Assembly: GCF_000237925.1 (NCBI RefSeq)
Contig: NC_031496.1
Coordinates: forward strand, 6,559,801 to 6,623,800
Length of the DNA stretch: 64,000 nt
Direction: 5' to 3'
Source of the DNA: Schistosoma mansoni
Lineage: Eukaryota; Platyhelminthes; Trematoda; Strigeidida; Schistosomatidae
Made by a program: the position numbers and the translations under genes. This document shows positions 1-13,265 of this stretch, in pieces (position 1 is the stretch's first letter; each line of letters begins with the position of its first letter). The notes beneath the pieces are model-generated. The model made no database searches. It saw only the letters and a program-made list of their open reading frames with translations, and had not been told where the DNA came from.

Positions 1-446
1 CATTATATGTTTGTAGTCTTGAGACGACATAAAAAGTACAAAACAATGGTTGGTTGATATTATATTGAAGACCATGTAATTAGACTGTAATTATAGAAGA
101 GTTGCTGTATAATCTAATCCGAGTATTAATTTTTCCGCCTTAGATTACCTATATAGTACCAATGACTTTCTACTAACCAGTGACATTATGATAGTGAGAT
201 GACAACCAAGAATAACACCTAACGATTATAATTTGAGATGCGGTTCTCCCACGCTTACTCTCTCGACAGCCATGAGAGCACACAACACCACTGGTAGAAA
301 ACTTCTAATTATGCAGTTCAATTTTATGAATCTATCATACAATAATATATAGTAAAATCATGACCATACATCAACATAATTAAGAGAATTGCAATATGGT
401 TACAGCTACGTTATAAGTGGAAGTGAGAAGAGCGATACATATTTAC
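1..446. other. AT-rich sequence, nothing recognised
   Basis: No exon, tRNA or repeat known from elsewhere in the window was recognised here. Because TTI1 exons start at 2583 on the plus strand and their reading is open upstream, this stretch is most simply an intron of TTI1. Confidence 0.4.
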
Positions 447-480
447 TTACTTACTCCTGTTACTCCCCGTGGAGACGGGG
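447..480 (-). mobile_element. LINE-B 3' end scrap
   Basis: A run of TTAC units followed by 'tcctgttactccccgtggag' is the reverse complement of the 3' tail of the LINE-B family (compare the plus-strand tail at 20560-20582). It directly abuts the 5' truncated LINE-A copy, so two LINE fragments meet here. Confidence 0.5.
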
Positions 481-2115
481 ATTGTACCAGTCTATAAAAA
501 AGGACAAAAGTCCTCTTGTGACAATCACAGAGGAATCAGTTTGACTAATATAATGTCTAAAATATTAGCTTCAATAATACTTCGACGCCTAACCAAAGGT
601 CGCTAAGAGCAGACTAGAGAAATCCAGTCTGGTTTTCGACCTGGACGTGGTTGTATAGACCAGATATTCACTTTACGTCAGGTCCTAGAACGTAGACACA
701 CATCCAGACGTCCCACAATCGTAGTATTTCTCGACCTCAAGGCGGTATTTGACTCCATTGATCGTGAGGTTCTGTGGCAGTGTTTGTCAGTGAAAGGAGT
801 ACCAAAGAAGTATATTAACCTTATAAAGGTTCTCTACTCGAACACAACTGGTCGAGTTAGAGCTTATGGCGAACTGTCATCAGAATTGGTTACCTCAAGT
901 GGTGTTCGTCAGGGCTGTCCACTCTCCCCATTCTTGTTTAACTTTGTCGTTGACATGCTTTTAGAGATATCACTTTCATCATCTCAATCTCCTGGAGTTG
1001 AACTTTTACCGGGAGATTCACTTGTTGACTTAGAATACGCCGACGACATAGTTTTATTCGGTGAAGACGCTGACAAAATGTAGAGTCTTCTGACCACTAT
1101 AAGCGACTATGCAGGGATGTTCGGGATGCGATTCTCTCCCTCGTAGTGCAAAATGTTACTTCAGGATTGGGTTGCATCGACACCTGAACTAATGATAGGG
1201 AGTGAAGTAGTTGAGCGTGTTGACCGCTCCATTTATCTTGGAAGTCTCATCAGCCCTTGTGGTCTGGTGTGTGACGAAATCTCAGCACGGATACAGAAGG
1301 CTCGTCTAGCTTTTGCCAACTTGTGTCATTTATGGCGTAGGCGAGATATCCGTCTAGCAAACAAAGGAAGGGTTTACTGTGCTGCAGTTTGTTCCGTCCT
1401 ACTTTATGGTAGTGAACCATGGCCGATAAGAGTAGAGGATATTCGTAGGCTACTAGTATTCGATCATAGGTGTCTTCGAAGCATTGATCGTATATCCTGG
1501 GACCACCGGGTAAGTAATACAGTTGTTAGAAAACGTGTACTAGAAGAGGATGGCAAATCGATTGATAAAGTAGTGAAACTTCATCAGCTTGAGATGGTTG
1601 GGACACGTGCTACGTATGTCCAACCACCGACTGCCCCGATGTGTGGTGTTTTATGGTGTAGGAGTAGGTTGAAAGAAGGATAGGGGTGGCCAGACCAAAA
1701 CGTGGTACAAATCCAAGAAGTTACTGACAAGTGGACTGAGCCATGTTGGTAGGTGTAGACTACCTCGTTGGGATCGGCGAAATGATAGCAACCAATGGTT
1801 AGAGACCTTGAATGACATGACTCAAAATCGTTTGCAATGGCGAAGGTGCATCGACTCTTTATGTTCTGTCGAATTCTAATCTTCTGGATTCTTCATGTCT
1901 CTATCTTTTTTCTCTTTTCAAATTTATTTCATTGGATTATACTCCTCGAATAACATCTTCAAACCATAATCTTTCACATAATGCTTATACTCTTACTACT
2001 TCTACCACTATGGGATTTGAATCGATAACTGTATTTCTGTGCTAATGTGGTATGGCAACTCGAACTGATGTACGTACGTACGACGTTCTACGTTGTGACT
2101 GATAATGATGATAGA
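478..2115 (+). mobile_element. LINE-A, 5' truncated reverse transcriptase fragment
   Basis: This is the 3' half of a non-LTR retrotransposon. Reading along the plus strand one meets the RT blocks QSGFRPGRGCIDQ, VVFLDLKAVFDSIDR, GVRQGCPLSPFLF and the catalytic LEYADDIVLF, then the RT thumb and the C-terminal region with [19 protein letters not shown]. The endonuclease is absent, as in a 5' truncated insertion. The frame holds stop codons (for example TAA at 604 and TAG at 1081 and 1144) and breaks after about 1580, so it is dead. The 3' end carries the family tail, a GTAC-repeat near 2070 followed by 'gttctacgttgtgactga'. It sits in what should be a TTI1 intron. The clade (CR1/Jockey-like or RTE-like) cannot be fixed by eye. 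Confidence 0.85.
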
Positions 2116-2582
2116 CGGTAAATTCTGACATATTATCTCACTGTTCTCCTTTTTTATGGTTGGTTAATAAACGGTTCATGATTTCAAGTATGGTAACAAT
2201 CTTATCTTACTATTAACTGTACATAACGGTGGTTGCTTATAGTTTTTAGAAATCATACTCCAGGTCACCATTTTTAGTTTTGTTACATACAATTTTGAAA
2301 GAAAGCAAACCTTCCGTACATCCCTTTGTGATTTAAAATCATCTCAGGTTTCTTTATGCTCAAATAGTTTATAGATATAGTGTTCAACAATTACACTACT
2401 ATTTTAAATACGAGTCTACTTCAAATGAACAAATTTGACTGTACCGTCAAGCTTCCGTTACATAATTATCATAATTTAAGACTTAATACGCAAAATTGTT
2501 CTTTAAATCGACACATAATACTTTTGATTATCAATGAAATTTATTTAAATTTTGTGTTTACATATATTTTGTTTCTTTTCAG
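2116..2582. other. TTI1 intron sequence
   Basis: Unremarkable AT-rich sequence ending in the polypyrimidine tract and AG acceptor (2581-2582) of the first TTI1 exon seen here. Confidence 0.5.
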
Positions 2583-2898
2583 AAGCCTTATGAGTTTATA
2601 CTTTGATCGAGACATATTAACATTACCGACGCGTCAATCTAAGTATGTAAATACCACTAGTGACAATATTACCACCAACAACAATAATTACGATATGGAT
2701 TATTCGACATCGCTAATACATTTATCAAATGATAGAATATCTACCAATCATTTGTCTAATGTAAGTACATATAAATCATGGCCACCTGTAAATTCTAATG
2801 AGAATCCTGCAAAATCTGAAATAAATCAACTTGGAGATGTGAAAATGAATTCAATTACAATCTGTTTATTACTAGAAATGTTTTGTACTGTTTCACAG
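2583..2898 (+). CDS. TTI1: TTI1 exon A
   Basis: The acceptor is 'tttcttttcag'; the exon enters with one base of a split codon and ends in phase 0 at CAG before GTTAGC. It encodes a low-complexity Asn/Thr/Ser stretch (residues from [12 protein letters not shown]) followed by the conserved [18 protein letters not shown] helix. Confidence 0.8.
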
Positions 2899-5800
2899 GT
2901 TAGCTTCACATGCTTTTTTATTCATTACTTAACATTAAATAGATAGAAATCTATGTAATGAAATAATTTCATTCTAGTTTCTTGATTTATTAATTAATTT
3001 TACAACTACTTACCATCAATGTTAATCTGTTAGGTTAGGGGAAAAACAGTCAAGAAGCTTTAGTTAGTGGCTGCTGATGCTCCCTAAGGGATTCAAAGTT
3101 TCATCATCTAGAGTTTCGACAGCATAGCAGTTGAACGAATGACTTTTAGGACTGAAATATTTGAACTTATTAATTCCCCTCAGCATAAATCAATGTCATA
3201 TCACATCTAAGCTTAGTCGATTAAACCTGATCAGCCCTATGAATTGGAAAACATGAAATTAGCTTTTTATTATTAGTCAGTTACTCTAAGTAACTCAGTC
3301 ATGAATAGCTCGGTGGTGAAATCTTCATCTCTGGGTGGTGCCGGTGCGAATACCCTTTTTCAACCAGCACAAGACTCCTACCATTTTGCCTCCAACTATT
3401 TGTAATAAAACAAAGTTCACTCCATTCTCCATTCCAATTTTATCAATATAGTAGTATTAACTGGAAGGATTAAATAATTTGTGATTTTGTTTACTCATTA
3501 ACTTATGATCCGTTAGTTTGGATCTATTACCTAGGTTCCTGGGAGAAAAACCTTTCCTTTTTTTCATTTTTGATCTTATTTCTTTATAATGAGCCATTGA
3601 CTAATAACAATACTGATTCCTTTTCCAAATTACTACCAATTTACAATTCTTTATTATGATGTTTAAAGCTATGGATTATTGCGTATACATTATGTACTAT
3701 GTATGCGTGTGTATAGGGACACACATAAATGTAATCCACAAAAGAAGTCAATCTCTATCCAAATAATCAGTCTTTTTTTCAATGGTAGTTTAATTCGAAG
3801 AAATTGACTGAATCTTATCACAATAGTGTTCTAAGTATTGTCTATTCTTATATATAGTTGAAATCATGAGTCAATTAAAGCTAAACCACCACGAAGAGCC
3901 TGGAAGCACTGGACGGCCGTTTCGTTTTATTGTGGGACTCCTCAGCAATGCGTGTCCAAGATCCCACCTCGCGAGGAGGAGTCTCACCATAGGACGAAAT
4001 GGCCATTCAGTGCTTCCAGGTTTTCCATGGTGGTCCAGCTTCAATTGATTCATAATTTCAACTATACATAAAAATTACTAAAAATCTCCACAGGAAACCC
4101 CTATTGTTTATTCTGTTCAACACTAAATCAGAATATTTTAATTAGTCCATTGTTCAATCAATCAATTCTAGTAAGACAAATCGAAAAAACACTACAAAAT
4201 TCTTAAATATTTTTATCAAATTCAAGGAGTAATAAACCTCATTATGATCATAAAAAGATTTCATGAATTTTGTAGTTGCTGAGACAATGTTTAGTGGCCC
4301 ACTATCTGACTCCAGTAAAATTGTATGCTGATTGTTATCAAAATATGCGTGCCGCTAACCGTCGTATGTAATTATAGACTTAATTCACCCTAGAGAATAA
4401 CGGAATAACACAACTACTAGGATAAATTTTGATTACTTATATTTCCCACACTGGTTATTCTGAACTGATAATCAGGGAAACGAAGTGATACGCACCGGAG
4501 AAGAAGAAGAAGAGTGAGTCAACTCGTTCGAATCAAGCGTAGCTCAACATTTATATTCAGACAAAAATAATTTACAGACACGTAATGAATAGGGTGTGCA
4601 ACTGACACTCACAATCATGTAAAAGCGACAAGGATTAATAAGCAAATAATTGACAAGATAAAAATGTGGCTTGATAAGAATGAATAAGTTGGTATGTATA
4701 GAAAGCTAGAATAACCTATGTGGGCTTAACAAAGTACCAGCCACTACAAATGTAAAAAATTTACGGAAAAGAGTTAAATACAAACAACCAGTACAAAATA
4801 CTTTCCTGTTTATCCTTCATAATTTACTACTTATTTACCTCATAATATTTTCTATTCATTGAAAAAAAAAAACACCAAAAAGTTGAATACATTAACAGTT
4901 ACTAATGTCACTGGAAAAAAATCATACTGATCAACATTTCACTGAATGCTTACGTATTGGTTTACTTCCAACTGTATCATTTGCTTCACGTTCTGATTTA
5001 ATCGGTCAAACTGCACGAGTTTGTTTAGATCAAGTAGCTAAGAATTGTAAATATTCAAGGTTAGTTTTATGGTGTGTGTTTTTTCTACAATTCATTTCAA
5101 ATCATAAGTTGAAATTTCTTGGAGTTTCTATTTGTATCACTTACATAATATTTTATTATGTCAAACGTTGAACTGCTAAAGCGTGTTTGAACCATCTATC
5201 AAGCTTAATAATTTCACTGTATCTGCCCCCTAATGCCCTGGTACGGCCGAAAGTGAAGAGAGTTCGCTCTCCCTCTCGAAATGCTCTCATATGGCCACGC
5301 GTATATAGCCTCTGCCAGGAAAGTCCTACTCATTGCCTTCTCATGGCGGGGGTGTTATTTACGAAATTGAGAGGACGAAAAGCGAAGGAGGGTCCACCTA
5401 GGGGAGTTGGAAAACCCTGATTCCAAACCAATGGTGCATATGGGCTCCAGTATCCTGAAGGAACGAATGGCGTATGAATCAATCATTGGTCACCGGCTAT
5501 CATGGGACTGCATCTCCTCACGATGCTCCACTACCTTGTGGATTAGATCTTTAGGTCAAAGACTCTGAGTGTGGACCCCTAAGAAAACCACCTGCTTCGA
5601 TTTGGGCACCCGAGCAGTATCACAGCCCTCACACAAATCAAATGAGATTTGTATGGCGCATATGTATCTGGTGCCTCTTTGTACAATATCTATGTGTNNN
5701 NNNNNNNNNNNNNNNNNNNNNNNNNNNNNNNNNNNNNNNNNNNNNNNNNNNNNNNNNNNNNNNNNNNNNNNNNNNNNNNNNNNNNNNNNNNNNNNNNNNN

Positions 5801-8800
5801 NNNNNNNNNNNNNNNNNNNNNNNNNNNNNNNNNNNNNNNNNNNNNNNNNNNNNNNNNNNNNNNNNNNNNNNNNNNNNNNNNNNNNNNNNNNNNNNNNAAC
5901 ATCGATTACCACGACGTGCAATGTTGACTAGTGTAGGGGATGGTCGGAAGAGAGTTACGGGTGGCCAAACCAAAACATGGCATCAGTGTTTGAAGTCACT
6001 AACTTCTAGTCTGAGCCATGTTGGTAGATGCAGACTACCTGGTTGGGGTCCGCGTGACCATCGTAACCAATGGTTGGAGACTCTGTGTGACATGGCTCAG
6101 AATCGATCACAATGGCGTAGGTGTATACACTCCTTATCTCCCCTTAAACCCTGAGATTAAAATTACTTCATAACTTTCTTCCTTCCTAAACAATATCCTT
6201 ATATACAACCTTTATTTTATATATTAACACAACTGAATTGGCTGCTTCTATGAATCCGGTGTTCATCTTGTTGTGCTAACGAGGTATGGCAACTTGAACC
6301 GATGCATATATGTGCTTGGTCCTACGTTGTCGCTGACTGAAATAAGGTCCTCCCATTTGTTGTATGTCCAACATTGTGTCACTTTATCATAAATCAGTTA
6401 CACAATTTATAAATTGACTGAGACTTTTATAAATCACATCAAATTACTGGATTATTTTATATTATAGATCAGAAGGGGTTTTCTGGAGATTCCAGTATTT
6501 TCATAGTTGGAATCATGAGTCAATTGAAGCTAGACCACCATGGAAAACCTGGAAGCACTGGACGGCCGTTTTGTCCTATTATGGGAATCCTCAGCAGTGC
6601 GCGTCTACGATCCCGCCTCGCGAGATTCGAACCCAGGACCTACCAGTTTCGCGCTGGAGCACTTAACCGATAGACCAACATTGAAAGATAGTAGTATTTA
6701 TTAATTCATTTGTTCTCAGTCGTTCTTTCGTGATAAACAACTTGAAGTTTGTGTGCCCATCGTAATTAAAGCTGCAGATATTTATGATGATCGACGAACA
6801 ACTTCCGACATAAAGTATTATTTTTGCTCAGAACTCCATTAGTAATCCACAATTCTGATGTGTTTCATGTCTAAACTCTGGATGTCTTTGTTACAATTCA
6901 GTCAATGAATTGGTTTGGTTCTTCTCTGTAAATTATATTCCAAACAATGAAAATCACTTACTTTCCTCTCTCTCTCTCATTCTTTTGATTACAGCGTAAG
7001 TGAACTGATTACAGTTAATGCTGACTACTTAGTTTCCAGTATAACTCTAGATTTACATCGCGTTAACTTATTGACCATAACAAATTCATCAAATGGTAGC
7101 AATGCAACTTCTCTGTCGAGTGAAGTTGAGCAAAGCTTATTATCAGCCTGTAATGCTACAAACACTCTGTTTGAATACTGCACAATCGATGTACTGCCAG
7201 TTTTAAAACCGATGGTTACAAAAGTAATTTGATTATCTTAGGTTTTTTATTTTCTTACCTTTACATTATAAATTTGTTGAAAAAATTTTTCAAATAGAAT
7301 TTCCCAGGGCTTAGTCAAATTGTTACTCAACAGTTTACTAACTTAGCCCACACTTTCTGGCTTACAGTTCTCTATATTTTCCTACATACACTGTCGATAA
7401 TTGAAGAGTATCTATGTACCAAAAAAGGAGTTTTTTCAGTCTTGTATACAGCTGAGAAGCAGATGTAAGTTAAGACAATAATTTATCCGACAACTCTCTG
7501 AGCATTCTTCAAATGAGAGATGTTTGGAACGTCTGTCACGCATGTTCAACCATTAGCCACACATACTTCCTGAATCAAAACATTTCATCAGTTCATGATT
7601 TCATTCACTGCCGAGCTAAATCACATCAGGAAATGCTGTAACCACATTGATTCTGTTACAGTTATTGACGAAGAAAATTATCAGTTTCCGTACTTTGCTT
7701 AACTTATCTATGTATTTGAGTTCATAAATATTAAAACTTAAATCAAAACAGTTTAATGTAATCTTTATAAATTACTTATTTCCAAATTTGAGCACATTCT
7801 ACATCGATATTTACGGTGCCTATGACTTGCTATTTCTCAGACTGTTTCAAATTGTTTAATTGTTTGTGTGAATTTTCGGAACTTGTGATCCTTTAAACAA
7901 TTCATGACACTTGTAGTTAAGCCAAGATATTCAGATATATATATGAAGGGTTAATGGGATTAGTTAGTGCTACTTTCTGTTCTATTTCACAGTAACAGTT
8001 GACGAGTTTGAAAAACATGTAAGGTTCATTTGATTCTTGTTTAATCGTTGCGTTTAAATTACTTCCCTTTGATTATAACTCAAACTACTGGATAAACTGT
8101 ATTAAATTTGTTCAGAAAGTATCAGCTGATAAGTGCTATTACTAAATTTACAAAACCATGTATTTTGTCGACCTGTGACTCAATGGTTACGCTGTTAAAC
8201 TTCCGGTCCCTAATTCTCAGTTTAGAACGTCACTCTGCTGACTATGGTTTTGGTGACCGACCAGTATTTTTAGCTATCACACTAAGAATGTAGCTCGAAG
8301 CCAGATGGGTGAATTTATACCTGGTGAATGAACTTTAAAAATAATACTGCGCTACGTACGTTTTGAATTTCAGTCTCACATAGATCGAAGTGTTCTACTA
8401 TTTGCGTAACAGTGGATTTGAACATCAGCTCTTTATTCGTACACGAGAATATATCAATGTACAAACTATACGTTCTGTGTAACCGTTAGAGGTGATTGAG
8501 GAATAAAAAAATCCATTCAAATTATGAAACAGCGATAAAACTTGGGTTTTTATAGAATAAATGGAATGTAGTTAGCAATAGAATTCAGGACGCTTGTTTC
8601 ATCTTATATAAGACTGACCAACTAAATGTAACTCAAGTAAATCTTGATGATATTATGTAGAAAGGTAATGAATGCTTTTACAATTAAACCATTTAGTTCC
8701 GTGAATACAACAACTGCCATTTTTAAAGCTGTACAATCGTAATTATATACTTATTTTTGAACAAGACAATAATTACAATAATAGTGATAATAAAATTCTG

Positions 8801-11800
8801 TTAAATGTGGTAACAATAAGGTAGAATAAACAAAGATATTAAAACGTTATTTCTATCAAGAAAAATAATGATAGTTTTACTGGTAAGGGCTTGAACACTC
8901 ATCATGAAGATAGATTCTCTAAAAAAAACTTTCTTCGTATCAACTTTGTGAATGGTGTTCTCCAACAGAACAATGATCTTAAGGATAAATTATCTCATTT
9001 GACCAACTCTGTGCATTGATCAATTTACCTGTTTATGTGGAGCTAGGTATATAGGTCGTGCGATGCGTATTTTATAAAAAAATTCAAGAACATCACCCGG
9101 CTTGGCTAAAAAGAGGCGGTAACGGCTCAATAATCAAACACTGTGAACACAGGCCACTCAATCAAAGCGGACTGTGCGTTTAACGTCATCTACAAGGTAA
9201 GTGGAAGGCGTCCAAAGGTAGTTATATCCCACCTTTTTAACATTGACGAAGCACTAGCTATATACTTAGAAAAACCAGGATTGTGTCCAAAAGAAACTGG
9301 TACAACCCCTTCTTCTACCATGGTCCTAATGTCTCATAATTTTCTTTTTTCTTTATACTTTACTTCTTTCACAGCCATCTGCATCCTCTTTTATCTTCTC
9401 TGTAGACCTTTTACGCCCAACGGGTTTATTTCTGTTTCTATGATTCTCCTGACTACATTTCATCACGATTTCAACATTTTATCTTATCATGTTAAGCCTT
9501 CCTTTCCCAATTATAATTTCCCTATCTACATGATGAATATTCAAGCCCTTGACAATAAAACTGTCATTGTTTTTCCTGATAGAAATAACGTTTTAATACC
9601 TCTGTTTATTCTACCTCACTGTTACCATGTTTAACAGAATTTTATTATCACTATTATTGTAATTATTGTCTTGTTCAAAAATAAGTATATATTTACGATT
9701 GTAAAACTTTGAAAAGGAATTCGCTGAAAAGAAAACTCTTCGTTGAACTAATCTTTCTTGTTTTGTGTCTTAATGAGTATATTCCATGTGCCTTCCAAAT
9801 CCTGAACTACAAATACTCTTCATTAAACATGTTTTAGTCCCCTTTTTTATAAACTCTACATAGCCGTCATGTTTAGATGAATTATTGTTTTCTTCCTTAC
9901 CAGATGCTTTCATCATTAGATGTTACTTATGAATATACAACGGAACTTTTCCTTACACCATTTTATCAATTAATGCAAACATGTCGTAAATGGAATGAAT
10001 TATTAACGAGAAACAACAAGTGTTCAGACCAAGCAACTGATACATCTCCAGTGGTCGAATCAATAACTAATCAACAGAAAACGGTAAATGTTTATATAAT
10101 CAATCTATTTATTCAGCATACAAATTTCATCGCAGATACATTTGACTAAAGTAAAAACAACAAACGTAGCTGAATAATAGGTGTCATTACCAAGTTTTGA
10201 TTTGATAATTTTGAATAAATTGAGCATTGGGTAGATTGTTATAAATAAATAATATATTTGTAGCTGAATAATACAAATTTTTATCAGCATAGGGTTTTAT
10301 GGAAATTATAGAATTTTCATAGTTTTAAATCACGAACTAATCTTAGTTAAACTGCCGTTGAAAACAAGGAAGTACTGATCAGCTGTTTTTTTCCTAGAGT
10401 GGGACTCTTCAAGAGTGCGCGTCCACCACTTCTTCACAGGGAATCGAACCCAAGGCCTTTGATCTCTCGTATGAACGCTTAACCTATTGATTACTAAGCC
10501 GTTATCCAACAGTAGTAAAGTCTAACTTTAATACATTCACGATATTAGGCGACTATCTGCCATTGTCTTCATTGGTAACTGTCTGACATCCAACATAGTC
10601 GAACTTCACTGACCACAGCTTCTCGTTAGAACCCCAGGAATTGCATCTTTAAGCGATTCATTAGTGAGCACACGTGGGTTTGATTCACTGTGAAAGGGTT
10701 GTGGGTCTGCCCCGCTGAGGAATGTCATACTGAAACGAAACATTAGTCCAGTGAATCCTGGTTTTCAATGATGGTCTATCTAAGATCAACTTGCGATTTA
10801 AAGCTATGGTAATATAAATCTATTTATTTCATGATTTCTCTTCAACTGCTTACAACTTAGGAACGATAATAATGATTATTAACAACCAATATCCATAATT
10901 TGCATCGTATTCATGTAAATGTATAGACTAACAACAAGTATGGGAGAATTGTAAAGTGCTATAGTGAATAAGTATCTGTTACCATACATGAGAATTCGAG
11001 AAGAAGAATTTCGAACATATGGATAAATGTTTCTAAAACGTGAAAAAAATCAAAGTTGCGTAACAACAAGCGTAAAATTTACTAAATTCACTAAATGAGA
11101 CTAGCAAAGCTCAGAAGACAAATGATACAATAATAAAACAAGGAATTGAAAATTAAGAAAATAAAGTAATTAAATACTAAAAATTAGAGATCAGAATAAT
11201 ACGAGATTTACAACTATAGCTTCTTTCATATACACAAGTTCGGTTTCAAATTTTTAGTAGCAATGTCATTAGTGGAACATTGTCATTTCGAAGTTGTTTG
11301 AATATTGCTTATTTTCAACAGTTTTAAAATAGATCAGAAGGGGTTTTGTGGAGATTTAGAATTTTCATAGTTAAAATCATGAGTCAATTGAAGCTAGACC
11401 AACATGGAAAACCTGGAAGCACTGGATGACCGTTTCGTCCTATTATGGCACTCCTCAGCAGTGCGCATCCACGATCCCGCACTCGCGAGATTCGAACCCA
11501 GGACCTACCAGTCTCGAGCCAGAGCACTTAAACGATAGAACACTTAGCCGGCATCCAACGGTGTTAATGTAAAATTATGTTTACCAACATAACAGATGAC
11601 GAACAGTCGCACTTCTGTAAACACATTAACTTTTTAATCTCATCTTATTCTGTTGCGTTCGTTGTTTTTCCTTGGTGAATTTCTTTTCGTTAATTAATAC
11701 ATTACATTATTACTATAAATGTTATCCTCTCTAGAATCACTTCGTAATATATATTATTCTAGGTTAAATGTTACATGTAAAACTTTATTTTCTTAGATGA

Positions 11801-13210
11801 ATCACTCAGAATGTAGTAAATCACCTCTCACTGAGTTATATCAAAAAACAATCAGTCTTGTGTCTGAGACACGTTCACTTCATCATATTGGACCGATTAA
11901 TCAAACTAATGAAGTCACTTCTATTGATACCTTAAATCAATCAGAGAAAAGTAAGATGGATCCTATGAATGATGATATGGATAACGATGAAAATCATACA
12001 TTTCCCGATCATTTACAAATAGTTGAAGAAGTACGTAAATGTTGTTCTATGTGGGTTATAATAAAGTGTATTTCTTTCTAGTTCAGTTTACTTATATTCG
12101 GTACTCTTTGTTTCTTTTTTTAAAAAGTGATAAAAATGGATCAATTGATTATTCATGGATCACTTAGCAAAAACCTCAGGATATTAAACTGTTGTTCCGC
12201 TTGAATTTTGTACTATTAAATAACACCTTCCTATCCCTTTGGCACGAAGTAACTAACTATTCATTTAATAACTATCAACTGACTAATTAGCTACAAATTT
12301 TGCTTTTGGTGTTGTCTTCTTTCAGCTAAATAATCTAATCATCAAAATCAATACATAGGACAAAATGATGAGATTATTTTTTTTTTACATTTGCATATCT
12401 ACTAATTACCCATTATAATAGATAATATATCTTTGTTTATGATAGTATTCCAGGTAAATACGAAATTGTTTGAAAATTGTTAAGACTATAAATAAGGACA
12501 ACACAAATAAGACCATACAATTGTATAAACTTATCACACATATCATCGAGCAGTCAATCAACATTTTGAGATGTACTCTATCTTACGATCCAGTAATAAA
12601 AATAATAACCAACTATCAACAGGCCAGAGGAAGTGATAATCAAAATCCTCTCATTTTCGTCTTTTGAGTACTTTAATTTTAGTGATAGAACATTATTTGC
12701 AGTTTACATAACAGATTGATGTTAGCTAAATCAGTATCGAAAACCAGGAAGCAATGGTTAGGTTAATCGTTTTAGTTTGTGAGCTCCCCAGTGGTATGCA
12801 ACCACGACCACGTTATATGGAATAAAACCCAAGAATATTGGTCTCGCATATGAACTCTTGAACTCCAAATCAATAAGCTTATCACCCAGCGATATTAATA
12901 TATGACTTCGATCAATTCACTATATTCCATGGCGATCTTCCATCGCTATTGATGGATAACCGAAGGCTGAACAATCTTCACAAACCCGTTCTATTGATAA
13001 AAGTATAGTTTAATTTTTCTACATAAGTATTTTCATATAAAAGATTATCTAGTAACCAAAAATGTATCAGACAAATAGTCACAAAATTAATATTCTTTTT
13101 CACATATGTTTAAATCCCACTTTTTTAGGTTCGAAAATGTAATAAGTACTTCGAGGACTTCATATATATGCTGTCCAAGTTGTATACTTATTTATGCTAT
13201 CAACATATTC

Positions 13211-13265
<55 letters not shown>

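Noticed and set aside
3866-4053. Matching 60-codon frames on both strands
   Set aside because: The symmetry comes from the SINE-B inverted pair, not from a gene.
5556-6154. Several long open frames on both strands across 5698-5897
   Set aside because: They run through the N gap and are artefacts; the real content is R1 and the LINE-A 3' end.
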